A stretch of DNA of 64,000 bases from Chitinophagaceae bacterium (lineage in GTDB: Bacteria > Bacteroidota > Bacteroidia > Chitinophagales > Chitinophagaceae): assembly GCA_018335935.1 (NCBI GenBank), contig JAGXRG010000013.1:62001-126000 (forward strand), given 5' to 3'. The notes under the pieces were generated by a model that was not told where the DNA came from, ran no database searches, and saw nothing but the letters and a program-made list of their open reading frames with translations. Positions within the stretch are counted from its first letter, which is position 1. The number at the start of each line of letters is the position of its first letter. This document shows, in pieces, positions 50,612-60,403 of the stretch. The translations under genes were made by a program, and so were the position numbers.

Positions 50612-52174
50612 CTACTGAATAATTAATTTTTCGGAAACAACATTACTTTTATTAGTAATGACTTTTAGAATATAAACTCCTTTTGAATATTGTTGAATAT
50701 TTAAAGCAAGCTGAATATTGTTTCCGTTATTTTGATTCCGAATTTTCGGAAGAGAAATCTCTCTGCCAAACATATCAAACAATTGAATTTCTTTTACACC
50801 CTCTGTTGATTGTATGTTAATCATATCTTTTGCCGGATTAGGGTAAACTACAATTCTCGAATTCCTAATACCTAATTCCAAATTTTTAACTTCACTATAT
50901 TGTTTCTTTCCATCTTTATCAATACTTTCTATACGGTAGTAAAGAGTCAACGGTCTACTGTCAACTGTTAACGGTAAATTGTTATCTATAAACTCATATT
51001 CATTTAAGTTATTATTATGGGCTTTTATTTGTCCAATATTTTCAAATTGGATGCCATTGATAGAACGCTGAACATTAAAATGCGAAACGTTGATTTCGTT
51101 TGCGGTTTGCCATAAATTTATAATAGATTGCTTCGTGCCTTGCAATGACTGCTCATTGATAATTCGTAATTCATAATTCGTAATTGTTAAAGGCAATGGA
51201 TTAACATTTATACAAACTGTATCACTACTGGTAAAACCATTAACAGTTTGGGTTAAAATATAGCAAGTATTAACTAAAGGTTTTACCCAAAAACCCGGGC
51301 GTAAAGAATCTATAGTGTTGCTGGTGCCTAATATTTGCCAACGTAATGTATCTATACCATTGGTATAACTACCAATAAAAGCACTATCACCAATAGTAAT
51401 AGTGGTATCTCTACCTGCATCTGCTTTTAAATTAAAACTGTCTAAGGGTATTACAGAAACATCATCTACATAATAACCAGCAGCATCAAAAGCATAAATA
51501 GTATTATTTATTAATACACTTTTTGTTAAACTATCGGGCTTAAAATTACCTAAGGTAACATACTGTTCTCCACCTATAGCAGAATATATACCACTAATTG
51601 GAACCCAATTTAATGTATCACATATTATAGGATTGCCATAATTTACAATCTGCGGACTAGCTGCTAATAAGCCATTACAATTGTTAAGGCCTAAAGTATC
51701 TGCAAACACTGGTGAATTTGTTAAAAGCATACTTAAATTGTTTGATGCATATTTTGAAATGTTTACAGTGCTTACCCAATAATTACACCAATACTTTTTG
51801 TTTACTTGTAATGGTTGTTTTAAACGATTTTGTATATATAACCATCCTTTATAAGTAGGTATAATAGCATAACCATCCCCTGTTTTGGTCTCTTGATAAG
51901 ACGAGTATGGAGAGTTTGATGAATCGTAGTTATAAGGTACAGACGCCCAATTAACTTGACTACACCTATTTGAGTAATAACCATTTATTTTTCTACATTC
52001 AAATTTTGTTGGGGAATACCAAGGATTTGGAATTGGATCCCCAGTTAAATTGTTGGGGCAAATCACACTATCCTCAAAACTCCAATTTGGCACAAGATTA
52101 TATTGTTGTTGAGCAAAACTGTACTGAAATAGTAAACAAAATAGTATGGCTAAGAGATATCGCATGGGTATCAA
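50612..52174 (-). CDS. secreted T9SS C-terminal-domain protein with FN3-like linker domain
   Basis: Signal peptide MIPMRYLLAILFCLLFQYSFAQ; FNVQRSINGIQFENIG...YYRIESIDKDGKKQYSEVKNL; VVYPNPAKDMINIQS...GVYILKVITNKSNVVSEKLIIQ. Confidence 0.85.
   Translation of the reverse strand: MIPMRYLLAILFCLLFQYSFAQQQYNLVPNWSFEDSVICPNNLTGDPIPNPWYSPTKFECRKINGYYSNRCSQVNWASVPYNYDSSNSPYSSYQETKTGDGYAIIPTYKGWLYIQNRLKQPLQVNKKYWCNYWVSTVNISKYASNNLSMLLTNSPVFADTLGLNNCNGLLAASPQIVNYGNPIICDTLNWVPISGIYSAIGGEQYVTLGNFKPDSLTKSVLINNTIYAFDAAGYYVDDVSVIPLDSFNLKADAGRDTTITIGDSAFIGSYTNGIDTLRWQILGTSNTIDSLRPGFWVKPLVNTCYILTQTVNGFTSSDTVCINVNPLPLTITNYELRIINEQSLQGTKQSIINLWQTANEINVSHFNVQRSINGIQFENIGQIKAHNNNLNEYEFIDNNLPLTVDSRPLTLYYRIESIDKDGKKQYSEVKNLELGIRNSRIVVYPNPAKDMINIQSTEGVKEIQLFDMFGREISLPKIRNQNNGNNIQLALNIQQYSKGVYILKVITNKSNVVSEKLIIQ
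50851..50885. repeat. intragenic degenerate heptamer tract (CAATTCT CGAATTC CTAATAC CTAATTC CAAATTT)
   Basis: Five 7-bp units inside the T9SS gene, encoding LELGIRNSRIV just before VYPNP. Confidence 0.6.
50946..50987. repeat. intragenic degenerate heptamer tract (GTCAACG GTCTACT GTCAACT GTTAACG GTAAATT GTTATCT)
   Basis: Six 7-bp units beginning GT, with A at position 5 of the first four; encodes NNLPLTVDSRPLTL. Confidence 0.65.
51129..51188. repeat. composite: 21-nt TGCTTCGTKCCTYGCARTGAC element plus heptamer tract (CATTGAT AATTCGT AATTCAT AATTCGT AATTGTT)
   Basis: 21-nt element at 51129-51149 matches 2922-2942 at 18/21; adjacent 7-bp tract at 51154-51188; in-frame peptide ITNYELRIINEQSLQGTKQSI. 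Confidence 0.65.
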
Positions 52175-52222
52175 CTTATAAAGTGTTGCAGTATATTCTT
52201 TACTGCAACACTTTATTTAGTC

Positions 52223-55200
52223 TTAATCTTTTACAAATTTTTCAATTTTAATATTGCCTTTATTATTTTTAATTTTTATCAAATATAAACCTGGTAATAA
52301 ATTAGAAGTGTTAAATGTAATAGTGTTAGCTCTTGCTTTTTGAATTTGCAATTGCTTGCCAGTTATATCTATTAGAGTAGCTTCTTCTATATCATCTCCT
52401 AAAACATTAATAAAGTTTTTAGAAGGGTTGGGGTAAACCAAAAGATTGTTTGTTGTTAGTGGTTTTGTGTTTGTTGTAATCGCTGCTCTATTTCCTTCTT
52501 CATTATAAGTTAAACCACAACTATTATCGAATAAACGATGTTCGTTAGTTAAACTATTGTACAAACACTGTGCTGCAATTACCACACTGCCATCTGTTAA
52601 TGGACATTTTAAACTCATAACTTCAACTTCATTTATGTCAATACTTTTATTTTGCATTTGATCTATTTTCCAACTAAGATAGGTAGCATAATTTTCATCA
52701 ACTTTATTAATCTTATTCCAATTGTTTAATAAGTTTTGTGCTGTAGTGATATCATTAATTGCAATAGCATCACTTATATTAAGAATAGTGCCAAAACTAT
52801 TCCCATTACAAACATTAACCCACTCTTGTAATTCATTTCTTTGTTCTTTAATGCCATTTGGAGATTTTAGATATAGATATAACTGTAATTGTTGCACATA
52901 TAATCTTTCATCTGCCTCAGGTAGATTGGTTTGTAGGGTATTGCCTTGGGCAAGTGCTACCATTTCATCTAATTTAATACTCATTTCATCACTACTTAAA
53001 GCAATTAGTTCTTCTTCTGTATTAAAATCAAATTCACCATAATTAGGCATGTTAATTTCGTGTAAATCATCTCCAACAGGTATTACTGCAGGACGAGGTT
53101 CTTGGTCTGGGCAATCTCTATTTGTTGCTGGAGCATTTATAACTGTTCCATTAGTTGGTGTATAAAGAGGTAAAAGTGAACCAGGATTTCTGCCAGAAGA
53201 CAAACTTAAATCATATAAATTATTATTTTTTCTTAAATAAAAAGGTGAAAATTGGGCATTGGAACCATTGCAATAAGACATTAAATTTCCATTATTAAAC
53301 CAAGTACTACCTGAATTAGGAGAAAACAAATTATCACTAGCATAAGTTACACTACCTTGGGTACCAATAATTCCCCCATTGGCAAGATGTAACCCTTTTT
53401 GAGCAAGCCCAACAGTGTAAGTTTGGGGTGAAAGATTATTAATTTGAAAAACTGATGGATTATGAGCTCCATTTATTAAATAATGTGAGCTAAGTGAGTC
53501 AGATCCATTACATTTCATGGTATATACACTAGTATTTAAAAGAGTAACTCCTTCTTTTATGATACTATTATTAACTCCTGCAAGTGCATTAAAATTATTT
53601 GCATATACTAAATTATTGGTTTGAGAAGCTCCTCCTTCAAAACGAAGTGCATATTGAGGAGTAGTTTGGTTAAAACCTGTATTACCGTCGTATAATATAA
53701 TTTCATTTTCTATCGCTCTAATATCTTTAGCATTCCAATTTTTACACAAAATTCCATTATTTACTAAAGTCATGGAGTTTTTATACAAACGCAATGGCCA
53801 AATCAAGGTATTAAATGGTGGAGTTCCAGTTCCAACATTAACATTACAAGTGATGCCTTGATTAATAAAAAAATTAGGATTTGGAATAGGAGTTCCTAAT
53901 GGGTCTAAACTTATTCCCATTTCATTATAATAAATTTCTATTTTATTTAATAAATAAGGAATGTAGGGATTAGTTGGATTTGGAATGGGGTTAGCAGGGT
54001 CCATATTCCAAGGAACATCTTCATAATTAAGTGTTATACCATAAGCTACATTTATAATTCTGTTTCCTTTAATGCTCACTTCATTACTATAGTGAGTTGC
54101 TAAAAAATTTTCTATAGTACTTGTTCTTACTGTAATACCTTCTCTACCTTCTTGAACATTGTTTAAAGCAGCAGTTTTACTACTAATAATGGTATTACCT
54201 TCAATTATAGCATTTGTAATATAATTACTTACTATGGCATATTTGCAGTCAACAAACATGTTTCTATTGGCATTGGTAGGTGTTGTAATTAATCTGTATT
54301 TAGCTTCATCGTAATGTTCTGCTAATAATCCATAAGTTTCAGTATTAGGGTTAGAACCAGGTGTGTGTTGAAAAGTGCAGTTATTAACCCTTACATCAGC
54401 ATCCCAAATTTGTACACCTCTGGTTTGGTTATCAAAAATAGTTTCTTCACCATTATTTGTATTGCCTATTTTAAATAGCCCTTTATAAGGGTAGTGTAAA
54501 GCTATAGTAACACCTCTCTCACTTTTTGTATTGGTAGCTGCAGGTAATTTTAAATAGGCATTAGTATTGGTTGCAGAAAATAAGTTATCGTTTATATAGG
54601 GGGATTTATAAGGTATGTAGGCTTTAGCTTTAAAATTAGAAATACTTACCCAATTGTTAGATTGTGGAGTAAAAGGAATATCTCTACAAGTAAATATTGA
54701 GCTGCTAATTTCCATATTATAAGGTACCATATCCATAGCATCTGCTTGATAAGCTTTTAAATCTATACCTATTTTATTTCGGTTAAAGATAGTGTTTTTA
54801 ACACTTAAAAAATTGTTATAAATAAAACCAGTATGTGTTACAAAAGCATCAATAGCAACATTTGCATCTTCAATAAGTGTGTTATTATGAGTGGTAGTTT
54901 TATCAATAATTAAAGTTGCATTTTGTTGCATTTCTATTCCACCCCACATTTCTGTACAGCCATAAAAATGACAACCATTTATTGTTAATGAACCATTGTT
55001 AATAATAATTTTTTTTCCTGGAGCCACCAATATTTCAGCATCGGTTATAGTTATATTACTATTAATGTAAACATCATTATCCATATAATAAACACCAGTA
55101 CCAATGTTAGCAGTTGGGTTACTATTTATAATTGATGAATAGGTTAGGTTATAACATTGGGCTGTTAAAAAACAGGGTACTGAATTTAAAAAAGTAATGA

Positions 55201-55240
55201 ACATGAACACAAGAAAGTAATTTATCAGAATTTTTCTCAT
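52223..55240 (-). CDS. secreted right-handed beta-helix-like protein with T9SS C-terminal domain
   Basis: N-terminal signal-anchor-like segment; SLTINGCHFYGCTEMWGGIEM..., NTIFNRNKIGIDLKA, IEGNTIISSKTAAL beta-helix-like repeats; C-terminal LLVYPNPSKNFINVLG...GLYLIKIKNNKGNIKIEKFVKD. Confidence 0.82.
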   Translation of the reverse strand: MRKILINYFLVFMFITFLNSVPCFLTAQCYNLTYSSIINSNPTANIGTGVYYMDNDVYINSNITITDAEILVAPGKKIIINNGSLTINGCHFYGCTEMWGGIEMQQNATLIIDKTTTHNNTLIEDANVAIDAFVTHTGFIYNNFLSVKNTIFNRNKIGIDLKAYQADAMDMVPYNMEISSSIFTCRDIPFTPQSNNWVSISNFKAKAYIPYKSPYINDNLFSATNTNAYLKLPAATNTKSERGVTIALHYPYKGLFKIGNTNNGEETIFDNQTRGVQIWDADVRVNNCTFQHTPGSNPNTETYGLLAEHYDEAKYRLITTPTNANRNMFVDCKYAIVSNYITNAIIEGNTIISSKTAALNNVQEGREGITVRTSTIENFLATHYSNEVSIKGNRIINVAYGITLNYEDVPWNMDPANPIPNPTNPYIPYLLNKIEIYYNEMGISLDPLGTPIPNPNFFINQGITCNVNVGTGTPPFNTLIWPLRLYKNSMTLVNNGILCKNWNAKDIRAIENEIILYDGNTGFNQTTPQYALRFEGGASQTNNLVYANNFNALAGVNNSIIKEGVTLLNTSVYTMKCNGSDSLSSHYLINGAHNPSVFQINNLSPQTYTVGLAQKGLHLANGGIIGTQGSVTYASDNLFSPNSGSTWFNNGNLMSYCNGSNAQFSPFYLRKNNNLYDLSLSSGRNPGSLLPLYTPTNGTVINAPATNRDCPDQEPRPAVIPVGDDLHEINMPNYGEFDFNTEEELIALSSDEMSIKLDEMVALAQGNTLQTNLPEADERLYVQQLQLYLYLKSPNGIKEQRNELQEWVNVCNGNSFGTILNISDAIAINDITTAQNLLNNWNKINKVDENYATYLSWKIDQMQNKSIDINEVEVMSLKCPLTDGSVVIAAQCLYNSLTNEHRLFDNSCGLTYNEEGNRAAITTNTKPLTTNNLLVYPNPSKNFINVLGDDIEEATLIDITGKQLQIQKARANTITFNTSNLLPGLYLIKIKNNKGNIKIEKFVKD
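52448..52482. repeat. intragenic degenerate heptamer tract (GTTTGTT GTTAGTG GTTTTGT GTTTGTT GTAATCG)
   Basis: Five 7-bp units beginning GTT/GTA; encodes AITTNTKPLTTNN directly before LLVYPNPSKN. Confidence 0.6.
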
Positions 55241-55419
55241 ATAATTAATTTAAGTTGAGTTGAAAAAAAATGAATTGATTCAAATTGATTTTGGAATAAA
55301 TGATAATGAATAGGACTACCCCTTGTGAAGAAACAAATAACTAATAGCAGTAAATGAGAAGAAGAAAAAAATAGATTAAGAAGAAAATTGTAAAAGCCAA
55401 ATATTATAAGAATTGCCAT

Positions 55420-55513
55420 TGACCAATGACCAATGACCAGTGACCAGTGACCAGTGACCAGTGACCAGTGACCAGTGACCAGTGACCATTGACCATTGAC
55501 CATTGACCATTGA
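55420..55513. repeat. heptamer tandem array: TGACCAA x2, TGACCAG x7, TGACCAT x4, then TGA
   Basis: Read directly: 13 contiguous 7-bp units with variation only at position 7. Confidence 0.97.
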
Positions 55514-55739
55514 TTTTTTTGACTAACTAAGTTACTGAAAATATTTTCAAGCAAGTTGGTTTTCATATCCTAAGAGCGATAATTTAAAGAATAAACTTCT
55601 ACACCAAATTTAAAAATTTTATTTTGATGAAACCAAATTATTTTTTGTTGTACAAGTAAATCTTTTATTCATAAATCATTTTATTATGTACAATTTTGCT
55701 GTAATAATTTAGAGTCTCTCTAATAAAAACGAAAATACT

Positions 55740-56321
55740 ATGATAATTATAGATAATAAACTGATAAGCGATGAAGTAATCGAAGAGCAATTTGTTTGCG
55801 ATTTAGCTAAATGCAAAGGTGCTTGTTGTGAAGATGGTGATGCTGGTGCACCTTTAACTGATGAGGAGTTAGATGAAATTGTAAATAATTATGATATCAT
55901 TAAAAGCTACATGACTGAAGAAGGTAAAGCAGTCATTGAAAAAGAAGGTAAATATGTATACGATAAAAGTTTTGGTTGGGTAACACCAACTATTAATAAT
56001 GCTATTTGTGCTTATGGTATTCGTGATGCAAAAGGCACCATAATGTGTGCAATAGAACAAGCATATTTAGACCAAAAAATTACTTGGAAAAAACCGATTA
56101 GCTGTCATTTATTCCCCATAAAAATTACAAAAAGTAAACAAGATCCAGATTTGGAATTTGTGAATTACGAACCTCGTGAAGACTTATGTGCTGCAGCTTG
56201 TAGCTTAGGTAAAAAATTAAAAGTGCCTGCTTATATTTTTTTGAAAGATGCTATTATTAGAAAATATGGACAAGAGTTTTATGATACTCTAGATGCTACT
56301 GCCAACAGAAATAAAGGTTAA
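55740..56321 (+). CDS. DUF3109 family protein
   Basis: EEQFVCDLAKCKGACCEDGDAGAPLTDEEL...WKKPISCHLFPIKI: cysteine-rich DUF3109 signature. Confidence 0.88.
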   Translation: MIIIDNKLISDEVIEEQFVCDLAKCKGACCEDGDAGAPLTDEELDEIVNNYDIIKSYMTEEGKAVIEKEGKYVYDKSFGWVTPTINNAICAYGIRDAKGTIMCAIEQAYLDQKITWKKPISCHLFPIKITKSKQDPDLEFVNYEPREDLCAAACSLGKKLKVPAYIFLKDAIIRKYGQEFYDTLDATANRNKG

Positions 56322-57579
56322 AAATTCACTATAAATTTTCCTCCAATCCTTCCAATGTTCTTGCTCTGCTAAAAAATGGTTGTGCATGATGAAGATGAAA
56401 TCTCCATCTACAGATTTTACGGTTTCATAATATTTTTTCATCTCAATTAAAGCTTCTTCTGGTTGAAGTTTTTGCTCAAAAATAAAATTGGCATCCATAA
56501 AACAAAAAGGATGTAAAAGCAATTTAGTTGCTGTGTCATTTTCTAAATCATACCAATAAAAAGGATAACAGTAAGATGCTCTAAAACCATTATGTGTTCC
56601 ATAACCCAAAGTATAATCTTCTTTAATCCCCTGCTGAATCAATTTTTTATAAGTTAAAGGAAATTGTAATTGTAAATAATGTTGTCGTGATTTTGTAATA
56701 CTATTATTTGTAATTGATGCTAATATTTCTATTTCTTTTTTTAGTTTTTCTGAAGTGAAATTACTTTGATAAGAAGGATGAATGCCTATAGCACAGTCTT
56801 TTGCCAGCTCTTGAATAAATTGTTTTACCTGCTTATTTTTTGGGGAAGGATTTTTATCGAACTTGCTTCTTTTAGTAGAAACCAGTAAAAAGTAAATCGG
56901 GTTAAATTGATGCTGCCGATGCATTTTATTTAACCAATGAAAAACTTGATAGGGGTCATTTTTTGAGCCCAATAACACTTGTAATCTTTCTTTGAAGGTT
57001 CCTCTTTTATACAATAAATCTTTTAATAATCCACCCCATTTTACACTCCAAGGGTGGTGTTGGTAAGCAAAAGAAATATCTACATCGTAAGTTGGAATTG
57101 TTTTAAATTGATTTTTTCTTGAAACAATGCCAAACTCTTTTTCAATTTCTTTTAACCATAAATGAATGAGTGGAACTTGAAGAAATCCTTCTTTCCAGGC
57201 TAAAGAATTTTCATGATGAAAATTGCCATAGCTATCTTTTTTATATGCTGATGAATATTCTTCATATCTGCTCATTAAATAAAAACTAGCAGCAAATACA
57301 TCGAATGGAACAGAGCCTTGAGTTGTATAAAAGACTTTTAAATTCTTCCATAAAAAACAATCAATATGTTGTGATGAAATATGTGTTTCAAAAAGTAAAT
57401 CAACCGGTTTTATCCATAAGTCTGCAACTAAATTATTATTAGTTGAATAATTAATTTTCTTTCCTTCAAAATTGTTGAAAGCATTGCTGTTATTGGTTAT
57501 TCTTACATCATCACCCAACAAAGTAGTTACAATATATTGCAATCGATTGGTGATATGTTCAGAATAGATAATGATCATG
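56289..57579 (-). CDS. polysaccharide deacetylase-like family protein
   Basis: IPTYDVDISFAYQHHPWSVKWGGLLKDLL...CAIGIHPSYQSN...HYLQLQFPLTYKKLIQQGIKEDYTLGYGTHNGFRAS; likely start MIIIYSEHITNRLQ at 57579. Confidence 0.75.
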
Positions 57580-57585
57580 AAAATA

Positions 57586-58581
57586 TTAATGTTGACCAAA
57601 ATACTTTAATTCAGCATTGAAGTCAATAAAAGAATATTGGTCTTGCAACTGTTTAGTTTTTGTGAAGTAATTCTTTAAAAAATTTAGATGTTGATTGCTT
57701 GATGGATTAAAAGGTTTATGTTGAAAGGCAGTTTGAATTTCTGCAATTTCTTCCATCAATTTTTTTGTGTCTTCATTCATGCAAGCATCAACAAATTTCT
57801 CCCAAACATATTGTGTTGCATAATAATTAGGATGTACTAAATCTTCTGCATAAAAACGATAATCTCTTAAGTCATCAATCACCAATTCATAAGCAGGAAA
57901 ATAATTGAGCTTAGGAAGTTTTTCTAACAAATCATGCACTGCTTGTATTAGTACAGCTTTACTTCTATTATTATTAATATGGCCTTCACGTAAATGCCTA
58001 ACAGGACTAATAGTAAAAATGATTTTAATATTAGGATTAAATGCACCCAATTTATCGAGCATGGTTGCTAAAACTAAAATGGCTTGATCAACTCTTAACA
58101 AGCGTTTTTCAAACCAATCGTTTGGTGCTTTGTGATTATTAGCTGCAACAGTTCCCTTTGTTGCATTAATAGCTTTTTCTGTAAGTGTATAAACCCATGC
58201 AGAGCCTAATGTGATTAAAATATAATCTGCTTTTTTCAGAAACTGATGTGCAGCTTCTGTTGTTGAATTAATTTTTTGCAAAGCATCATCAATAGAAGTT
58301 CCAGAAAATCTGCTATGATGTTGCCAACTATGAAAGCCTTCATTCCATTCAAACAAATCTTTCTCAGTATAAACTTTGTTTTCAATTACATTAATGATAG
58401 CCTCACTTACACTTACTGGGTTAAATAAAATGCCATTCGGATTTTCGAAGATTTCAAACTTGTGTTTACGTAATTTTTCTCCAATATTTTCTGTAAAACA
58501 AGAGCCCACTAACATTAATTTATTTTTATGTGTAATGCTAGGTTCTAGTTTTTTAATGTCTAGTTCAGTTCTAAATTTCAT
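57586..58581 (-). CDS. GSCFA domain-containing protein
   Basis: MLVGSCFTENIGEKLRKHKFEIFENPNGILFNPVSV; ITLGSAWVYT; ISPVRHLREG. Confidence 0.93.
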   Translation of the reverse strand: MKFRTELDIKKLEPSITHKNKLMLVGSCFTENIGEKLRKHKFEIFENPNGILFNPVSVSEAIINVIENKVYTEKDLFEWNEGFHSWQHHSRFSGTSIDDALQKINSTTEAAHQFLKKADYILITLGSAWVYTLTEKAINATKGTVAANNHKAPNDWFEKRLLRVDQAILVLATMLDKLGAFNPNIKIIFTISPVRHLREGHINNNRSKAVLIQAVHDLLEKLPKLNYFPAYELVIDDLRDYRFYAEDLVHPNYYATQYVWEKFVDACMNEDTKKLMEEIAEIQTAFQHKPFNPSSNQHLNFLKNYFTKTKQLQDQYSFIDFNAELKYFGQH

Positions 58582-59445
58582 TTATACAAAAATTTCATTA
58601 GCCAATAAAAGTGCTTTTGCTAATGCTTCTTTATTAAGATTATTTAAAATTTTTTGTTCTTCAAAATATGCAATCATTTTTTCAGTATCCATATTGCCTA
58701 CTAAATCATCCTGTGCCATAGGGCAACCACCAATACCTTTTAAGGCTCCATCAAATCTTGTACAATTGCTAACTAAAGCTGCTTCAAGCTTAGGTTTCCA
58801 ATGGGTTGGTGTAGCATGTAAATGCACACCAAAATTGATGGATGGATATTTTGGAATTAGAGTTTGCAATGCAAATTCAATTTGTTCAGGTGTACAAACA
58901 CCCACTGTATCTGCAAGTGAAACAATTTCTATTGCTTTTTTAGCCATTACATCTGTCCAAAATAATAATTGCTCTTGATTATATTCATCACCATAAGGAT
59001 TACCAAAAGCCATGCTTAAATACACCACTAAAGTTTTTTTATTTTTAATACAGAGCTCTTGAATTTCATCAATCCTTTGTAGACTTTCTAGTTGTGTACT
59101 ATTGGTATTTCTTTCTTGAAAAGTTGGAGAAATAGAAAAGGGAAATCCTAAATAAGTAATTTCTTCAAAACAAACAGCATCGGCTGCACCTCTTGTATTT
59201 GCTACTATAGCAAGTAATTGAGTGATTGAATTTTGAATCTTTAGTTTTTTTAAAACCTCAGTTGTATCTGCCATTTGAGGGATGGCTTTAGGCGAAACAA
59301 AACTTCCAAAATCTAAAGTGTGAAAACCTACTTCTAACAAGGTGTTGAGGTATTCGATTTTTTTCTCAGTTGGAATAAAATGGTTCCAACCTTGCATGGC
59401 ATCTCTGGGGCATTCTATTAATTGTATGTCTTTAGCTGTATTCAC
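58582..59445 (-). CDS. hydroxymethylglutaryl-CoA lyase
   Basis: IECPRDAMQGWNHFIPTEKKIEYLNTLLEVGFHTLDFGSFVSPKAIPQMADT; VSLADTVGVCTPEQI; GIGGCPMAQDDLVGNMDTE. Confidence 0.9.
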   Translation of the reverse strand: MNTAKDIQLIECPRDAMQGWNHFIPTEKKIEYLNTLLEVGFHTLDFGSFVSPKAIPQMADTTEVLKKLKIQNSITQLLAIVANTRGAADAVCFEEITYLGFPFSISPTFQERNTNSTQLESLQRIDEIQELCIKNKKTLVVYLSMAFGNPYGDEYNQEQLLFWTDVMAKKAIEIVSLADTVGVCTPEQIEFALQTLIPKYPSINFGVHLHATPTHWKPKLEAALVSNCTRFDGALKGIGGCPMAQDDLVGNMDTEKMIAYFEEQKILNNLNKEALAKALLLANEIFV

Positions 59446-59554
59446 ATTTCAAAAATAAGTTCAAAGAGTCAAACTTTAGAATTATCAATAATTCTAATCA
59501 CAAACATAGTAGTATTGTATATTTGATTGAATAAAGCAATTATTTGATACTATT

Positions 59555-60403
59555 ATGATTAATGTTGGAAGATATAATGAACTAAAGGTTTTACGAGAAG
59601 TTGATTTTGGTGTTTATTTAGAGGATGAACTTGATGGCATTCTCTTACCCAAAAGATTTGTACCTGAAGGATTAAAAGTGGGTGATATTGTTAAAGTTTT
59701 TATTTATAAGGACAATGAAGGAAGGCTAATTGCAACAACTCAGCAACCTAAAGCACAAGTTGGCGATATTGCAATGCTAGAAGCTAAAACAGTTACACCA
59801 CATGGTACTTTTTTAGATATTGGAATTATGAAAGATGTTTTTGTGCCAAGGACCAAGCAATTGGCTGATATGCATGTGGGTAAAAAATATTTGGTAAAAA
59901 TTTATATTGATGAACAAACCAATAGAATAGTTGCTTCTGAAAAACTTGATGTTTATTTCGATAACGAAAACCTTACTGTTAAACGATTAGATTTAGTTGA
60001 TTTAATTGTTTATAGGAAAACTGATATAGGTTTTGTGGTTATTATTAATAATATTCATTCGGGATTATTACACCATAACGATGTTTTTGAAAAAATTAAT
60101 ATTGGCGATCAATTGAAAGGGTTTATCAAAAAAATTCACGAACCAGATGAAGATGGAAAACTGAAATATAAGATTGATGTGGCTTTGGGTAAGCCTGGTT
60201 TTATGAAAGTAGAGGATGAGTCGGAAAAAATATTAAGATTATTAAAGGAAAACAATGGCTTTCTTCCTTATCACGATAAATCTAAGCCAGAAGATATTTA
60301 TGCTTTTTTTGGAATGAGTAAAAAGACATTTAAAATGACTACAGGAAACCTATTTAAGCAAAGAGTAATAAGTTTTGATAAAGATGGAATAAGATTGATT
60401 TAA
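59555..60403 (+). CDS. S1 RNA-binding (CvfB-family) protein
   Basis: VGRYNELKVLREVDFGVYLEDELDGILLPKRFVPEGLKVGDIVKVFIYKDNEGRLIATTQQP; C-terminal winged-helix-like GMSKKTFKMTTGNLFKQRVIS. Confidence 0.92.
   Translation: MINVGRYNELKVLREVDFGVYLEDELDGILLPKRFVPEGLKVGDIVKVFIYKDNEGRLIATTQQPKAQVGDIAMLEAKTVTPHGTFLDIGIMKDVFVPRTKQLADMHVGKKYLVKIYIDEQTNRIVASEKLDVYFDNENLTVKRLDLVDLIVYRKTDIGFVVIINNIHSGLLHHNDVFEKINIGDQLKGFIKKIHEPDEDGKLKYKIDVALGKPGFMKVEDESEKILRLLKENNGFLPYHDKSKPEDIYAFFGMSKKTFKMTTGNLFKQRVISFDKDGIRLI

Noticed and set aside
55420-55513. CRISPR array
   Set aside because: Contiguous 7-bp units without spacers; no cas genes in the window.
55237-55566. 109-aa minus-strand ORF with repetitive NGQWSMVNGQWSLVTGHWSLV peptide
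   Set aside because: Its repetitive part is just the heptamer array read through; the rest has no recognisable domain. Treated as a repeat artefact.
58376-58978. 200-aa plus-strand ORF
   Set aside because: Antisense to two well-supported minus-strand genes (GSCFA and HMG-CoA lyase).
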